In this document: piece after piece, positions 6,207-13,883 of the stretch | Layout of the letters: the number at the start of each line of letters is the position of its first letter | How positions within the stretch are numbered: the first letter of the stretch is position 1 | Source: an uncultured Porphyromonadaceae bacterium | Lineage (GTDB): Bacteria; Bacteroidota; Bacteroidia; Bacteroidales; Muribaculaceae | Assembly: GCA_902470475.1 (NCBI GenBank) | Contig: CABRGT010000043.1 | Location: 1 to 16,494 of the forward strand | Direction: 5' to 3' | Length of the DNA stretch: 16,494 bases | Made by a program: the position numbers and the translations under genes | Notes under the pieces: generated by a model | Databases searched by the model: none | What the model was told of the DNA's origin: nothing | Seen by the model: the letters and a program-made list of their open reading frames with translations, nothing else

Positions 6207-8981
6207 TCACCTAACCGCCACCTTCGCAATTGTGTCGCCTGTCCTTACGATGTAGATGCCCGGGTCGAGACCGCTGAGTCCGACCTGAAGACCTGCGAGT
6301 GTGTAGACGCGGACATCGCCGGCATCGCCGTCGACCACTATGCAGCCTTTCCCGCCGTATATGCGGATGTCGCTGTCGGTGATGTCGGACGTGATGTCAT
6401 CGCCGGTGCCGGCGCAGTCGATCGTTCCGTAGACGGCATATGCGCCTGCCGGAAGTATCACGCCCGTAGAGGTGGCCTGGGGCGTGGTGTTGTAGCTGCA
6501 CGAGAGCAGCTTGTATTTATCGGACGCGAGGTTGACCGGAGCTGATACGCGGGTCTGGGCGGTAACCGACGGATTGACGACCATGTAGATGGCCTTACCG
6601 CCCTTGACGAGGGCGATCGAGCGGCCGTTCCATGAATCGCAGCTGACGGTGGCTGTGACGTCGCGGGTGAACATGTCGGCGTTCATCGAGCGGATGTGGC
6701 ACAGCTCGAGATAGTTCTGCCGCAGTCCGGCGCGGTTGGCGTTGTTGAGGTATGACCATACGACTTTCTTGGGCGAAGTGTCGTTGCCGGAGCCCTTTTT
6801 GGTAGTCTGGTCGGCGCCGAATTCCTGGAACTGCCAGATCATGTGCGCGCCGGGTGTCATGAGCATCTGGGCGGCCACGGATCCGAGGCGCCGCATCGAG
6901 TTGGGGATATTGCCGCGAATGCCGGTCGCTCCGTCGCGCAGCTGGGAGTAGGCCATGCGTTCCTCGTCGTGACTCTCGGCGTAGCTGACGGTCGAGCCCC
7001 AGGTGCGGGAGTCGAGCGGCGCATAGAAGCGGTTGAGCGACGAGTTGCTGCTGTAGCCCATTGCGAACTGGCGTGATTCGGTGTTGATGTTGGCCCAGTT
7101 GATCTCGCCGTCGGCGGCCATGTCGTTCTCTTCCTGAGCTCCGGCCAGGTTTTCGTTGATGAAGTAAGCGTCGGGGTTCACCTCCTTCATGGCCGCGTGC
7201 AGTTCTTTCATGCGGGCCACGCGCGAGGCGTTGAAGCGGTTGGTGTTGGCGTCGGAGGGTGTACCCCACATGTTGGTGGCCGGATTGTATGTGTTGCCGT
7301 AAGAATCGTTGTCGCCCAGTCCCTTGACGAGGTCGAACCGGAATCCGTCGACCTTATAGGCCGTCATCCAGTAGCGCAGGGCGTCCTTCCACTGTTGCTG
7401 GACAAGTGCATTGTCCTGGTTCCAGTCGTTCAGCACGCTGTAGGCGTGTGGCGCCGAGCCGTTGTAGAACGGATTCTGTGCGATCGGGTACATCATGTAC
7501 CATGGATGCAGTCCGTCGCTCTGGTTGAAGACGATGTCGAGGATCACAGCCATGCCGCGGCGGTGGGCCTCGTCGATGAGCATGCGGTAGTCGTCGGGCG
7601 TGCCGTAGGCCTTGTCGGGCGCGAAGTAGAAGTTGGTGTTGTAGCCCCAGGAGTTGTTGCCGTTGAATTCCATGATCGGCAGCAGTTCAATGGCGTTCAC
7701 GCCGAGCTCCTCGAGATAGTCGAGTCTGTCGATGACGCCCTGCACGGTGCCTTCGCCACGGGCCTGGCCTTCAGTGCCGGTGAAGTCGCGGATCAGCAGT
7801 TCGTATATGATCAGGTCCGACTGGGCAACGCCTTTGAACGATGTCACCGCCCAGGGATACTCGTCGATTGTCGAGTTGAATACGGCAACCGGTGTGTTCT
7901 GCACCACGTCCGAAGGGTACTGAGGCATGTCGGGGAACACGTCAGAGCTGATGTACCGGTCGTTCCATGGGTCGAGGACGAGCCTGGCATATGGATCGCC
8001 GACAGGTGTCGTGCCGTCGACGAGATAATAATATATGTAGTCGTGTCCGTCGGCGATACCTTTTACTGTGGACCAGAAGTATGGCACTCCGCCTACGGTG
8101 GTCCTGTTCATCACGGATGAGGCCGATACCTTGTAGCCGTCCCACGATCCGACGAGCATCACGTTCGATTTACCCGGTGCCGCGAGGCAGAATGTCACCG
8201 ATCCGTCGGGCATTGTCACGGCGCCCATGCGCGGTGTGCCTCCGGGGTAGGACATATCGGCCGACTGGCCCGTGCGTACGAGGCCGACGGACCTGGTCGC
8301 GGTGCCGGCAGCCGTCCGGGCCACGGCATAGACGGTGTAGTCGCCAGCGGCGGTGAATTCGGCAGTGCCGGTCAGTGTGGTCACGCCGGAGGCCGAAGCG
8401 ATTGTGTTGTCGGTGGAATTGTAATAGATGGTGATGTCGGCCGGAGCGGTGGTATTGGCCGTGAAAGTCACCGGGGAGCTGTCAGTGACCACGGGTCCGC
8501 CCAGCGATGATGTCAGCACCATCTGGAAGCCGGGCGGGAGCACGTCGACAAATATGTCGGCGCCGCCCTCGCCCTTGCCTTCGCGCGACGAGTCGGCGTT
8601 GCGGAAAACGAACGCAAGCTTTTCAACCGTCACGCCAGCCTTGGTGATGCCGTAATATGTGTTTATGTCGGGAATGGTCAGAGTCCAGGTGTCGGGGCCG
8701 GCATATGTCATCAGATATTTGGCCGAATTGTCGCCCCACGCGGGGGCGTATTGCCAGTCGGATGACGAGGTCGATTCGTTGGTGATCACCCCGGTATGGG
8801 CGTAGACCTTCTGTGAGCTGCCCAGTCCGGCGAGGCCTTTGTTGCCGCGGTCGGCGTGGAATGTTATCACTATGTTCTTGCTGTCGGTCTGTACGATGAC
8901 CGGGGAAGTTGTCACGACCTGCGCAGATGCCGAAAGGACGGCTGCCGATGCGAGTGCACTAAGGAGTAGGTGTCTTTTCAT
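6207..8981 (-). CDS. Secreted multidomain GH13 alpha-amylase-family enzyme with secretion tail
   Basis: Exported alpha-glucan hydrolase of 924 residues, starting at the ATG at 8981 with signal peptide MKRHLLLSALASAAVLSASA, cleaved before Gln21. The N-terminal 250 residues are beta-rich, including a chitobiase-C-type Ig-like segment (TAPADITIYYNSTD). A CBM48-like domain follows at about 255-355 (VMLVGSWDGYKV, YLVDGTTPVGDPYA). The GH13 barrel covers about 385-770: region I ILDIVFNQ with D482, region II GFRFDLVKG with nucleophile D550, region III INENL with acid/base E610, and region IV ESHDEERM with D672. All three catalytic acids are present, but the usual His of region I is Gln487. The C-terminal 55 residues end GIYIVRTGDTIAKVAVR, closely matching the tail of the M6 protease. 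Specificity within GH13 (amylase, neopullulanase or debranching) cannot be decided. It stands alone as a minus-strand unit, with a terminator downstream. Confidence 0.9.
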   Translation of the reverse strand: MKRHLLLSALASAAVLSASAQVVTTSPVIVQTDSKNIVITFHADRGNKGLAGLGSSQKVYAHTGVITNESTSSSDWQYAPAWGDNSAKYLMTYAGPDTWTLTIPDINTYYGITKAGVTVEKLAFVFRNADSSREGKGEGGADIFVDVLPPGFQMVLTSSLGGPVVTDSSPVTFTANTTAPADITIYYNSTDNTIASASGVTTLTGTAEFTAAGDYTVYAVARTAAGTATRSVGLVRTGQSADMSYPGGTPRMGAVTMPDGSVTFCLAAPGKSNVMLVGSWDGYKVSASSVMNRTTVGGVPYFWSTVKGIADGHDYIYYYLVDGTTPVGDPYARLVLDPWNDRYISSDVFPDMPQYPSDVVQNTPVAVFNSTIDEYPWAVTSFKGVAQSDLIIYELLIRDFTGTEGQARGEGTVQGVIDRLDYLEELGVNAIELLPIMEFNGNNSWGYNTNFYFAPDKAYGTPDDYRMLIDEAHRRGMAVILDIVFNQSDGLHPWYMMYPIAQNPFYNGSAPHAYSVLNDWNQDNALVQQQWKDALRYWMTAYKVDGFRFDLVKGLGDNDSYGNTYNPATNMWGTPSDANTNRFNASRVARMKELHAAMKEVNPDAYFINENLAGAQEENDMAADGEINWANINTESRQFAMGYSSNSSLNRFYAPLDSRTWGSTVSYAESHDEERMAYSQLRDGATGIRGNIPNSMRRLGSVAAQMLMTPGAHMIWQFQEFGADQTTKKGSGNDTSPKKVVWSYLNNANRAGLRQNYLELCHIRSMNADMFTRDVTATVSCDSWNGRSIALVKGGKAIYMVVNPSVTAQTRVSAPVNLASDKYKLLSCSYNTTPQATSTGVILPAGAYAVYGTIDCAGTGDDITSDITDSDIRIYGGKGCIVVDGDAGDVRVYTLAGLQVGLSGLDPGIYIVRTGDTIAKVAVR

Positions 8982-9103
8982 CAGATTAAGTTATATAGTA
9001 TTTTTAACAACTCCGGCTCAATGATGGTTCATGGCCGGAAGGCTCTTCGGATTTATTAAAAAATAATTAAAAATGTGAATGTGTATGAATTTATTGTGCC
9101 GTT

Positions 9104-9137
9104 TTTGTGGCAATATTGAAAATGTTTTGTAACTTTG
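9104..9137 (+). promoter_or_regulatory. Bacteroidota-type promoter of znuA
   Basis: TAACTTTG at 9130-9137 matches the -7 consensus TAnnTTTG, with TTTG at 9104-9107 as the -33 box. The 22-base spacer is slightly long. The predicted start near 9144 leaves a short leader of about 22 bases before the ATG at 9166. Confidence 0.65.
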
Positions 9138-9142
9138 CTGCT

Positions 9143-9152
9143 ACATATATGT
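9143..9152. promoter_or_regulatory. 10-bp palindrome at the predicted znuA transcription start
   Basis: ACATATATGT is a perfect 10-bp palindrome placed just after the -7 box, over the predicted transcription start. A zinc-responsive repressor site is the obvious hypothesis, but the repeat is short and AT-rich and could be chance. Confidence 0.3.
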
Positions 9153-9165
9153 CAACTGTATTATC

Positions 9166-10059
9166 ATGGAGAAAGTAAGCAAAGTGACAATGTTGCGCCT
9201 GCTGTCTGTCGGAGCGGCCGTGGCATTCATGGCGGTGGCCTGCAAGAAAGCAGCCGATGACCGTCCTGTGGTCGCTGTGAGCCTTGAACCTCAACGATAT
9301 ATACTTGAACAACTTGTAGGCGACCGCTATAGGGTCATAACCGTGATGCCGCAGGGCGGTAATCCGGAGACTTTCGATCCGACACTGACAAACCGCCGCG
9401 ATGTCGACAACAGCGAGGTTTATTTCACCATCGGCAATCTGCCTTTCGAGAACACTGTTGTCCGCGGTCTTAATCCTGAGGTCAAGGTCGTGAACACGTC
9501 AGTGAGCATTGATCCTATCTACGGCACCCACGGGCATGGCCACAGCAACTTCCTGGGCGGCGAGACAGAGCCGGAAGATTTTGCGGATCCGCATTATTGG
9601 GCGTCGGTGAAGAACATGCGCAAGATCAGCCGCGCCATGTACAGCCAGATGCTGCTTGTCGATCCGGACAATGCCGCTGAATACGACCGCCGCTTTCTCG
9701 CACTGGACAAGCACCTCGATTCACTCGACCGGTCGTATACCGAACGTCTGGCGCAGGCCGCGACGCGTGCGTTCATTGTGTGGCATCCTACTCTGAGTTA
9801 TTTTGCCCGTGATTACGGTTTCGAGCAGATTTCCGTCTCGGACGATAATAAGGAAGTGTCTCTTCAGACTCTGCGCGAAGTGATTGATGAAGCCAATGAA
9901 CATAATGTCAAGGTCTTTTTCAATCACGGATATTGCAATCCGGGGCAGGCCGGCGCTATTGCCGACGGCACGAACGTGCGCCTCGTCGATGTGGATGTGT
10001 CGCGCTACGACTGGGAGGACCAGCTTAATAAGGTCGTAGATGAACTTTCACGGGATTGA
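9166..10059 (+). CDS. znuA: Zinc/manganese ABC transporter substrate-binding lipoprotein (ZnuA-like)
   Basis: Metal-capturing lipoprotein of 297 residues (cluster A-I binding protein) that delivers Zn2+ or a similar ion to an ABC permease. The signal peptide ends in a lipobox with C26 (FMAVAC). A later ATG (codon 9) would give a shorter but equally good lipoprotein signal, so the start is slightly uncertain. Ligand candidates are E68 in NPETFDP (where many relatives have His), H143 in DPHYW, H207 in WHPTLSYFARDYGF, and an Asp near 275-277. A short His-rich loop, GTHGHGHSN, lies at about 123-131, typical of zinc rather than manganese binders. The ATPase gene overlaps its 3' end by 20 bases. 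It is probably zinc-regulated (see the promoter entry), but no Zur box was recognised with confidence. The family is firm; metal choice is inference. Confidence 0.9.
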   Translation: MEKVSKVTMLRLLSVGAAVAFMAVACKKAADDRPVVAVSLEPQRYILEQLVGDRYRVITVMPQGGNPETFDPTLTNRRDVDNSEVYFTIGNLPFENTVVRGLNPEVKVVNTSVSIDPIYGTHGHGHSNFLGGETEPEDFADPHYWASVKNMRKISRAMYSQMLLVDPDNAAEYDRRFLALDKHLDSLDRSYTERLAQAATRAFIVWHPTLSYFARDYGFEQISVSDDNKEVSLQTLREVIDEANEHNVKVFFNHGYCNPGQAGAIADGTNVRLVDVDVSRYDWEDQLNKVVDELSRD

Positions 10060-10780
10060 GAACCATTTCGGCACCTGCTGTCATCATCCGGAGCCGGTGG
10101 ACGTTCATCTGAATGTCACTGACCGGCCTCTGATCGAGTTATGCGACATCGGCATGTGCCGCGAGCACCGCACCGTGCTCGAGCATGTCGATTTCCGCGT
10201 CAATTGCGGCGACTTTGTGGCCGTGACCGGCCCTAACGGAGGCGGAAAGACTACGTTGCTGCGTATCATCCTCGGGCTGCTGAAGCCTACGGGAGGATGC
10301 GTCAATTTCCCGTCAGGGCGTCCTACCATCGGATATCTGCCGCAGAAGAACAGCATCGACTCGCAATTTCCGATTTCAGTCCGGGATGTCATCGCTTCGG
10401 GGCTGCTTGGCTCGCATCCGGCCGAACCGGTCGGCGAGCTGGTTGAGCGCACTCTCGCCCGCGTGGAAATGACCGATCTTGCCGACCGTCCCATCGGCCG
10501 GCTTTCCGGGGGGCAGTTGCAGCGCGCGCTGCTTGGCAGAGCCATAGTCTCGTCGCCCAGTCTGCTTGTGCTCGACGAGCCTCTGAGCTACATCGACAAG
10601 CATTTCGAAGCCCATATCTACAGACTGATAGCCTCCATGGCGCCCCGGGCGACCATCATTCTGGTCTCGCACGAGATGACTACCATCGATGCCATGGCCA
10701 ACAGACACATCGTGGTCGACCGCACGGTGACCGAGTGCAATGCCAAGCGACATCTGGCGCTCACCACCTGCGACACCTGA
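10040..10780 (+). CDS. znuC: Metal ABC transporter ATP-binding protein (ZnuC-like)
   Basis: Cytoplasmic ATPase of a metal-ion ABC importer, 246 residues. Walker A GPNGGGKTT lies at 64-72, Q-loop LPQKN follows, the signature LSGGQ is at 155-159, Walker B LLVLDEP includes D179 and E180, and the H-loop is H211 (LVSHE). The start at 10040 lies inside znuA, giving a 20-base overlap and likely coupled translation. It adds an N-terminal stretch with H4, H8, and a CCHH cluster at 13-16 ahead of the ABC domain. A GTG at 10097 would remove this stretch, and the sequence does not decide between the two. No permease (ZnuB) gene follows; an intrinsic terminator comes next and then guaD, so the membrane partner must be elsewhere. 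Confidence 0.88.
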   Translation: MNFHGIENHFGTCCHHPEPVDVHLNVTDRPLIELCDIGMCREHRTVLEHVDFRVNCGDFVAVTGPNGGGKTTLLRIILGLLKPTGGCVNFPSGRPTIGYLPQKNSIDSQFPISVRDVIASGLLGSHPAEPVGELVERTLARVEMTDLADRPIGRLSGGQLQRALLGRAIVSSPSLLVLDEPLSYIDKHFEAHIYRLIASMAPRATIILVSHEMTTIDAMANRHIVVDRTVTECNAKRHLALTTCDT

Positions 10781-10820
10781 TCAGCGTCTCCGCTTTTTCC
10801 GACGATTTCAACCATTTGCT

Positions 10821-10850
10821 GTCCGGAGACGTTTATTCTCCGGACTTTTT
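10821..10850 (+). terminator. Intrinsic terminator after znuAC
   Basis: A perfect 9-bp stem, GTCCGGAGA (10821-10829) with TCTCCGGAC (10837-10845), has a 7-base loop and is followed directly by five T's. It closes the znuAC transcript. guaD starts 48 bases later, so its promoter must lie in or very near the terminator; no consensus box was found there. Confidence 0.9.
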
Positions 10851-10897
10851 ATTGATACATACCTGACAAATTCATCCACCCAAAACACGCTAACGAA

Positions 10898-11431
10898 ATG
10901 ACTGCAGAAAAAATAAACGCCGTATTCGGCCCCGATACTGAAAATGAATTCAAGGATTACACTCCCGATGACGCACGCTTCATGCAGATGGCCGTGGATC
11001 TTTCGGTCGAGAACGTAGCTAATGGCGGAGGTCCGTTCGGAGCTGTCATCGTACGCGACGGGCGCGTGATCGCCACCGGCGTGAACCGCGTGACGGCCAC
11101 CTGCGATCCTACGGCCCACGCCGAGGTGTCGGCCATCCGTGCCGCCTGTGCCGCCGAGCGTGACTTCAAACTGCACGGCTGTACGGTGTATTCGTCGTGC
11201 GAGCCGTGCCCCATGTGCCTGAGCGCTCTTTATTGGGCCGGAGTGGACCGCATATGCTACGGCAATACCAAGGCCGACGCCAAGGCTATCGACTTCGACG
11301 ATTCGTTCATATACGATCAGCTTGAGCTGGCCCGCGAGCAGCGGTCGATACGCTGCGACCATTTCATGCGGGCGCAGGCTCTGAAGGCTTTTATCGACTG
11401 GGCCGAAAAGCCCGACAAGGTCGAGTATTGA
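10898..11431 (+). CDS. guaD: Guanine deaminase (CDA-fold)
   Basis: Cytoplasmic zinc enzyme of 177 residues that converts guanine to xanthine plus ammonia in purine salvage. The deaminase core is complete: GGPFGAVIV (44-52), HAE with zinc ligand H74 and proton shuttle E76, and PCPMC with ligands C104 and C107 (PCxxC), exactly 30 residues after the His. The segment FDDSFIY (133-139) and the short C-terminus ending in EY match Bacillus GuaD-type enzymes rather than the tRNA adenosine deaminase TadA. About 23 extra residues precede the usual start of the domain. The gene stands alone between the znuAC terminator and the convergent rlmB gene. It is also the best in-window reference for the degenerate deaminase-like protein at 2668-3162. 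Confidence 0.88.
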   Translation: MTAEKINAVFGPDTENEFKDYTPDDARFMQMAVDLSVENVANGGGPFGAVIVRDGRVIATGVNRVTATCDPTAHAEVSAIRAACAAERDFKLHGCTVYSSCEPCPMCLSALYWAGVDRICYGNTKADAKAIDFDDSFIYDQLELAREQRSIRCDHFMRAQALKAFIDWAEKPDKVEY

Positions 11432-11453
11432 TCCGTCCCGGCAGGATCAGGCG

Positions 11454-12209
11454 TCAGATCACTTCCAGATCGGAGTCGAGCCGCTGGCGCACGACTTCGT
11501 ACATCATCACACCGGCTGCCACGCTGACGTTAAGCGAGCCGATATGACCGAACATGGGGATCGACACGCGGTCCTCGCACAGTGCCATCACTTCGGGCGA
11601 TATGCCTTTGTCCTCGGCTCCCATCACCAGGGCTGTCGGACCGGTATAGTCGGCCATCGTGTAGTTGGCGTTGGCTTTCTCGGAAACGGCCACTACTTTG
11701 AATCCGCTGTCCTTGAGGTATCGTACGGCGGAGGCGATGGAACGTTCGCGGCATACGGGCAGTGTATGGAGCGCCCCGGCCGAAGTCTTGATGGCGTCGG
11801 CACCCACCGACACCGATCCGCGCTCGCCGATGACCAGCGCGTTGACGCCGCAGCATTCGGCCGTACGGGCTATGGCTCCGAAGTTGCGCACGTCGGTGAT
11901 GCCGTCGAGCACTACGATGAAAGGCAGTACGCCGTCCTCGAACAGCTGGCTTACCAGATGCCCCAGGTTATAGTACGTCACGGCCGAGAGCATGGCTATG
12001 GCGCCCTGATGGTTCTTGCGGCAGATGCGGTTGAGGCGTTCGACGGGCACGCGCTGCGCCACGATGCGGTGCTCCTTCATCAGGGCGAACAGTTCGGAGG
12101 CCAGATCGCCGCCGAGATCTTTCTTGATGAACAGTTTGTCGATCGGGCGCCCTTCGCGGATGGCCTCGATGATGGCCCGCAGGCCGTAGATATAGTCTTC
12201 TCGTTCCAT
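11454..12209 (-). CDS. rlmB: SpoU/TrmH-family rRNA 2'-O-methyltransferase (RlmB-like)
   Basis: SPOUT-class methyltransferase of 251 residues, probably methylating the 2'-O of a guanosine in 23S rRNA with S-adenosylmethionine. The N-terminal substrate-binding domain (about 5-75) ends with HQGA (67-70). The knotted catalytic domain shows motif 1 (DGITDVRNFGAIARTA, with N109 and R115), motif 2 (MGAEDKGIS, 196-204) and motif 3 (IPMFGHIGSLNVSVAAG, 217-233). It is the last gene of the minus-strand operon: its ATG directly abuts the TAA stop of recN, with no bases between. Other SpoU relatives such as TrmH are possible, but the N-terminal domain favours RlmB. Confidence 0.9.
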   Translation of the reverse strand: MEREDYIYGLRAIIEAIREGRPIDKLFIKKDLGGDLASELFALMKEHRIVAQRVPVERLNRICRKNHQGAIAMLSAVTYYNLGHLVSQLFEDGVLPFIVVLDGITDVRNFGAIARTAECCGVNALVIGERGSVSVGADAIKTSAGALHTLPVCRERSIASAVRYLKDSGFKVVAVSEKANANYTMADYTGPTALVMGAEDKGISPEVMALCEDRVSIPMFGHIGSLNVSVAAGVMMYEVVRQRLDSDLEVI

Positions 12210-13883
12210 TTATCTGGTCTTGTTTTCGAGCATTGAGTCGGCGGCAGCCAGGGCTGCCGGATCGTCGGCTCCTGCGCCGAGCATGGCTGCGATTTCGTGG
12301 CGGCGTCCGTCGGCGTCGAGCTCGGTTATGAATGTTTCGGTGGTGAGTTCGGAATCGCGCTTGTACACCTTGAAGTGGCGCGATCCCTTGACGGCGACAG
12401 CCGGCAGATGGGTGATGGTGATCACCTGCATGTCGCGGGCTATCTCGGCCATCATCGCGCCCATGCGCGAGGCTACGTCGCCCGACACTCCGGTGTCGAT
12501 CTCGTCGAAGATGATCGTGGGCAGGTTCACTTTGCCGGCAAGGATCGACTTGAGCGCCAGCATTACGCGTGATATCTCGCCGCCCGATGCCGTGGATCCG
12601 ATCGACTGCGGCTGCTGGTTTTTGTTGAATGCGAAGAGAAAGTCGACAGTGTCGGTCCCGTCGGCGTTGAGCTTGCCGCTGGTGACGCTGATGTCCACTG
12701 CCAGGTTGTCGAGTCCCAGGGGGCTGGCTTTGGCCCGCAGATCGTCCGACAGGCGGCGTGCGGCTGCGGTGCGCCGCTCCGACAGTGCGGCGGCGGTGCC
12801 GAGGGCTTGTTTCTTGAGGCGGCGCGCATCCTTTTCGAGTTCGCCGAGAATATTGTCGGCGTCGGCCAGTGCATTGAGACGCCGGGCCAGCGAGTTGCGC
12901 ACTTCGATGAGTTTGTCGGCCGATGCGGCCTTGTGGCGTGCCATCATGGCCGAGAGCCGGTCGAGACGCCGGTCGACTTCCTCGAGCATGGCCGGGCTGT
13001 CGCCGACGGCGGATGCGATGCCGCTGACGGCAGCCGCTATGTCCTCGACTTCGGCGCGTGCGTTTTCGAGGCGCTCGGTGAGTGCGCTCAGCTCGTCCGA
13101 CGTGTGGGCGATCGATTGCAGGGCAGTCAGGGCGCGGTCGAGCAGTTCGGTGGCGGCGGGTTCCCCCCAGCCGAGGCATTCGCCCGCGTCGGCGAGTGCT
13201 GAGGCCACGGCTTCGGTTGACGCGAGCGAGTCGCGTCGCCGCTGCAGCTCGAGATCCTCGCCTGCGAGAGGGTTGAGACTGTTGATTTCGTCGAGCTGGT
13301 ATCGGATATAGTCGGCATCCGCGCGCGTGCGGTCGATGGCGGTGCGGGTGGCGCTGAAGCGGTGCAGGGCGGCGCGGTAGTCGGCGTAGGTCCTGTGGTA
13401 TTCGTCGAGCAGGGCTGCGTTGTCGGCCAGGCTGTCGAGCACGCGCAGCTGGAATGCGGCGTCGGCCAGCAGCAGATTCTTGTGCTGGGAGTGGATGTCG
13501 ACAAGACGGTCGGCGATATGGCCCAGCACGGTCAGATTGACGGGTGTGTCGTTGACGAAGGCCCGTGAGCGTCCCGACGGCAGAATCTCGCGCCGCATGA
13601 TGCATGTAGCGCCGCCATCGTCGATGTCGGCCTCTTTGAATATCGGCGCGAGTACGTCGCGGGTGTTGCTGTCGAGGCTGAATTCAGCCTCGATCACTGA
13701 CTTTTCGGAGGGATCCTTCACGGCACGCATGTCGGCGCGGCTGCCGCGAAGCAGCCCGAGCGCGCCGAGGATGATCGATTTGCCTGCGCCGGTCTCGCCG
13801 GTGATGATGTTGAAGCCTGCCGCCGGATCGAGCGATATGTCGCGGATCAGCGCATAGTTGGTGATTCTCAGGTGTGTGATCAT
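12210..13883 (-). CDS. recN: DNA repair ATPase RecN
   Basis: SMC-like ATPase of 557 residues acting early in double-strand-break repair on the nucleoid. Walker A GETGAGKS is at 29-36. A long helical, Ala/Arg/Leu-rich coiled-coil region (about 155-370) forms the two antiparallel arms. The ABC signature SGGE is at 433-436, and Walker B IIFDEIDTG has D460 and E461, followed by the HLPAVA segment typical of RecN. Its length is normal for the family. Its ATG overlaps the DUF4835 stop (ATGA at 13880-13883), and its TAA abuts the rlmB start, so it sits in the middle of a coupled operon. Confidence 0.95.
   Translation of the reverse strand: MITHLRITNYALIRDISLDPAAGFNIITGETGAGKSIILGALGLLRGSRADMRAVKDPSEKSVIEAEFSLDSNTRDVLAPIFKEADIDDGGATCIMRREILPSGRSRAFVNDTPVNLTVLGHIADRLVDIHSQHKNLLLADAAFQLRVLDSLADNAALLDEYHRTYADYRAALHRFSATRTAIDRTRADADYIRYQLDEINSLNPLAGEDLELQRRRDSLASTEAVASALADAGECLGWGEPAATELLDRALTALQSIAHTSDELSALTERLENARAEVEDIAAAVSGIASAVGDSPAMLEEVDRRLDRLSAMMARHKAASADKLIEVRNSLARRLNALADADNILGELEKDARRLKKQALGTAAALSERRTAAARRLSDDLRAKASPLGLDNLAVDISVTSGKLNADGTDTVDFLFAFNKNQQPQSIGSTASGGEISRVMLALKSILAGKVNLPTIIFDEIDTGVSGDVASRMGAMMAEIARDMQVITITHLPAVAVKGSRHFKVYKRDSELTTETFITELDADGRRHEIAAMLGAGADDPAALAAADSMLENKTR

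Larger units (their letters stand above)
8982..9165. other. Divergent intergenic region between the GH13 gene and znuA
   Basis: This 184-base gap must hold the promoters of both divergent genes. The right half is AT-rich and contains the recognisable znuA promoter (9104-9137). I looked for the reverse form of TAnnTTTG toward the GH13 gene and found none, so that promoter is either weak, different, or activator-dependent. No small ORF or RNA is supported here. Confidence 0.6.

Noticed and set aside
8982..9060. Promoter for the GH13 gene
   Set aside because: No reverse TAnnTTTG box was found; AT-rich stretches alone are not enough.
11429..11449. Possible terminator between guaD and rlmB
   Set aside because: Only a 6-bp stem (TGATCC with GGATCA) and no T-tract, overlapping the guaD stop; too weak to call.
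11968..13605. Minus-strand frame of 545 codons overlapping recN and rlmB
   Set aside because: It is an alternative frame of recN, full of Arg/His/Pro, with no recognisable motif, while RecN motifs are complete in the other frame.
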